Assembly: GCA_022414725.1 (NCBI GenBank)
Contig: CM039462.1
Span: 58,938,195-59,002,194, forward strand
From: Microglena sp. YARC
Taxonomy: Eukaryota; Chlorophyta; Chlorophyceae; Chlamydomonadales; Chlamydomonadaceae
DNA: 64,000 nucleotides
Reading direction: 5' to 3'
Part shown: positions 62,742-64,000 of the stretch, one piece after another
Position numbering within the stretch: the stretch's first letter is position 1
Layout of the letters: every line of letters starts with the position of its first letter
Notes under the pieces: model-generated
Database searches by the model: none
The model's input: the letters and a program-made list of their open reading frames with translations, nothing else
What the model was told of the DNA's origin: nothing
Position numbers and translations under genes: made by a program

Positions 62742-63432
62742 CATAAGCATCATTACATAAGAAGGATCAGATTCGTTCTATAGCACAGTTTAGAATGGGT
62801 TCCCATTGGCTGAACACAGAAAGAATGAGGGTGGTGGATAGAGCACACATCCCTCGCTCAATGAGACACTGTCAAATGTGTGGGTTCCAAAAACCTGAGG
62901 ATGAAATGCATATGTTTGAGTGCCCTTTTTATAATGATATTCGCCTCCGCTACCAGAAGCTGTTTACAGATATTTATAGGCATGTCCATGAGGATACCGA
63001 CTTAACCGTATGGAATGTGGAATTCTGCGATTCCACATTCAGAACCTTTATGAATGGAAATGGCACTAAGTCTTTTTGGAGCAACCTAGCCGACTATCTT
63101 TCTACTTGTAGAAGAGCAAGACAGGAAGCCCTGGACTGCTTAGTGGCACCGTAATTTATCATCCCTTTTTTCTTCTTCTTGTGACTTCTCATTTGTTAGC
63201 TTCTTACCTCCGCCACTGTAAGTGGTTGAGATCTGGGTCCGGCTCTAAGGGGTTTAATACCTACGCCACCAAAACGGTGGTTGGGAGTTTGGTTTGTTTG
63301 TCCTCGACACACCCCTGATGTAATGGGGTTTTTTGCTTTGTGGGTGCTTTTTCTTTTTGTTTAAAGCACAGAGTCTCATACACCCTCGCGGTGCCAAGTA
63401 GACTTTAACATGTAATGTAATGTAATGTAATT
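62742..63432 (+). mobile_element. 5'-truncated LINE (non-LTR retrotransposon)
   Basis: The insertion carries the C-terminal end of a reverse-transcriptase ORF (62795-63154) with RMRVVDRAHIPRSMRHCQMC, GFQKPEDEMHMFECPFYNDI and RLRYQKLF. This is the Cys-x-x-Cys...His-x(4)-Cys tail typical of LINE proteins. About 280 bases of 3' untranslated sequence follow and end in a TGTAA microsatellite. It lies inside the ankyrin spacer block. The flanks share ATTTCAT, a likely target-site duplication. Truncation at the 5' end is usual for LINEs. Confidence 0.8.
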
Positions 63433-63636
63433 TCATGCCTCATAATCAAATATTTCTGCTACATCTGGAATTATTGGGCACACGCAGCGATATTTTCGCT
63501 TGAGCAAACTGAAAACATTGCTGAAAAGTTTGAGGAGAGTGGATAAATACTTGCTCTACGGTGGCAAAAAAGAAACGTGTCCTGCCTAACACAAGATACA
63601 GCTGCTGTCAAGTTTCACAATGGCCCTGAACTCAAG
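63433..63636. repeat. Ankyrin 3' spacer block, right of the LINE
   Basis: The spacer continues (ATGCCTCATAATCAAATATT, GGGCACACGCAGCGATATTT) up to the end of ankyrin gene F. Confidence 0.65.
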
Positions 63637-64000
63637 TCAAGCCACCTCTGGATCCATGAGCAGCTTGCAGACATCTGCGTGACCTGCCTTAGCAGCCGCC
63701 CGCAAGGCCCTGCTGTTGACAGAGTTCGCCCGGGCCCTGAACTCAATTCCAGCCACCGCTGGATCCATCAGCAGCTTGCAGACATCGGCGTGACCTTCAT
63801 TGGCAGCCTCCCACAATGCCCAGCTGTCGCTAGTGTTCGCCTTGGCCCTGAACTCAAGTCCAGCCACCTCTGGATCCATGAGCAGCTTGCAGACATCTGC
63901 GTGACCTGCCTTGGCAGCCACCCTCAAGGCCTTGCTGTCGACAGAGTTCGCCCGGGCCCTGAACTCAATTCCAGCGACCTCTGGATCCATGAGCAGCTTG
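63637..64000 (-). CDS. F-box/ankyrin gene F, 3' end (runs past the window)
   Basis: About three ankyrin units are visible (NEGHADVCKLLMDPAVAGIE and similar) in an open frame that continues beyond base 64000. The stop at 63637 arises from CAAGTCAAGCC, where the other copies read CAAGTCCAGCC. The protein is therefore about a dozen residues shorter than it would otherwise be. Confidence 0.75.
   Translation of the reverse strand, partial: KLLMDPEVAGIEFRARANSVDSKALRVAAKAGHADVCKLLMDPEVAGLEFRAKANTSDSWALWEAANEGHADVCKLLMDPAVAGIEFRARANSVNSRALRAAAKAGHADVCKLLMDPEVA

Noticed and set aside
1..64000. tRNA or rRNA genes
   Set aside because: No cloverleaf with a proper T-arm GTTCRAA context and no conserved rRNA block was recognised by eye; a covariance-model search would be decisive.

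Overview
The window looks like a eukaryotic (probably protist) scaffold that carries a decaying endogenous giant-virus (Nucleocytoviricota) region heavily invaded by transposons. Viral ancestry is indicated by an RPB3/RPB11-type RNA polymerase subunit, an atypical viral kinase, fibre proteins including one with an S74-type chaperone domain, a seven-segment membrane protein, a PRTase-like protein, a secreted CAP protein and an expanded family of F-box/ankyrin genes. A eukaryotic setting is indicated by spliceosomal introns in the large transposons, a 5'-truncated LINE with a target-site duplication, MITEs and a 1,000-N scaffold gap. Many viral genes are split by single frameshifts or stops, which means either pseudogenisation or residual long-read indels.

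Layout: 1-8 kb holds viral genes interrupted by two Tc1/mariner (IS630-like) elements, one carrying a Fanzor nuclease remnant. 8,041-16,913 is large transposon copy 1, rearranged and non-autonomous. 17.3-18.3 kb is the gap. 18.3-29 kb is poorly readable, with degenerate viral-like genes (a paralogue pair, GIY-YIG-like, F-box/zinc-finger, a duplicated-domain gene). 29-34 kb holds clearer viral genes. 34-46.8 kb is a tandem array of F-box/ankyrin genes, each beside the same MITE and the same 3' spacer. 46,777-61,540 is large transposon copy 2, inserted inside one ankyrin gene. 61.5-64 kb resumes that gene, then a LINE and another ankyrin gene.

The most notable system is the large transposon. 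It is bounded by AATGGGCGTTCCTGC inverted termini and 4-bp target duplications that I can read exactly (AAGT for copy 1, AGCT for copy 2). Copy 2 carries two divergent intron-containing genes: a DUF7869-type putative transposase, and a long protein with a basic/AT-hook-like linker, a ParB-like segment and a beta-class DNA-methyltransferase-like C-terminus. Their introns contain a 20-bp palindrome (CTCCCGATTATGATCGGGAG type), single in small introns and amplified into 79-bp-period arrays in the large introns. About 80 palindromes are visible in the window. The short MITEs between the ankyrin genes share the transposon's termini and 4-bp target duplications, so they are probably mobilised by it.
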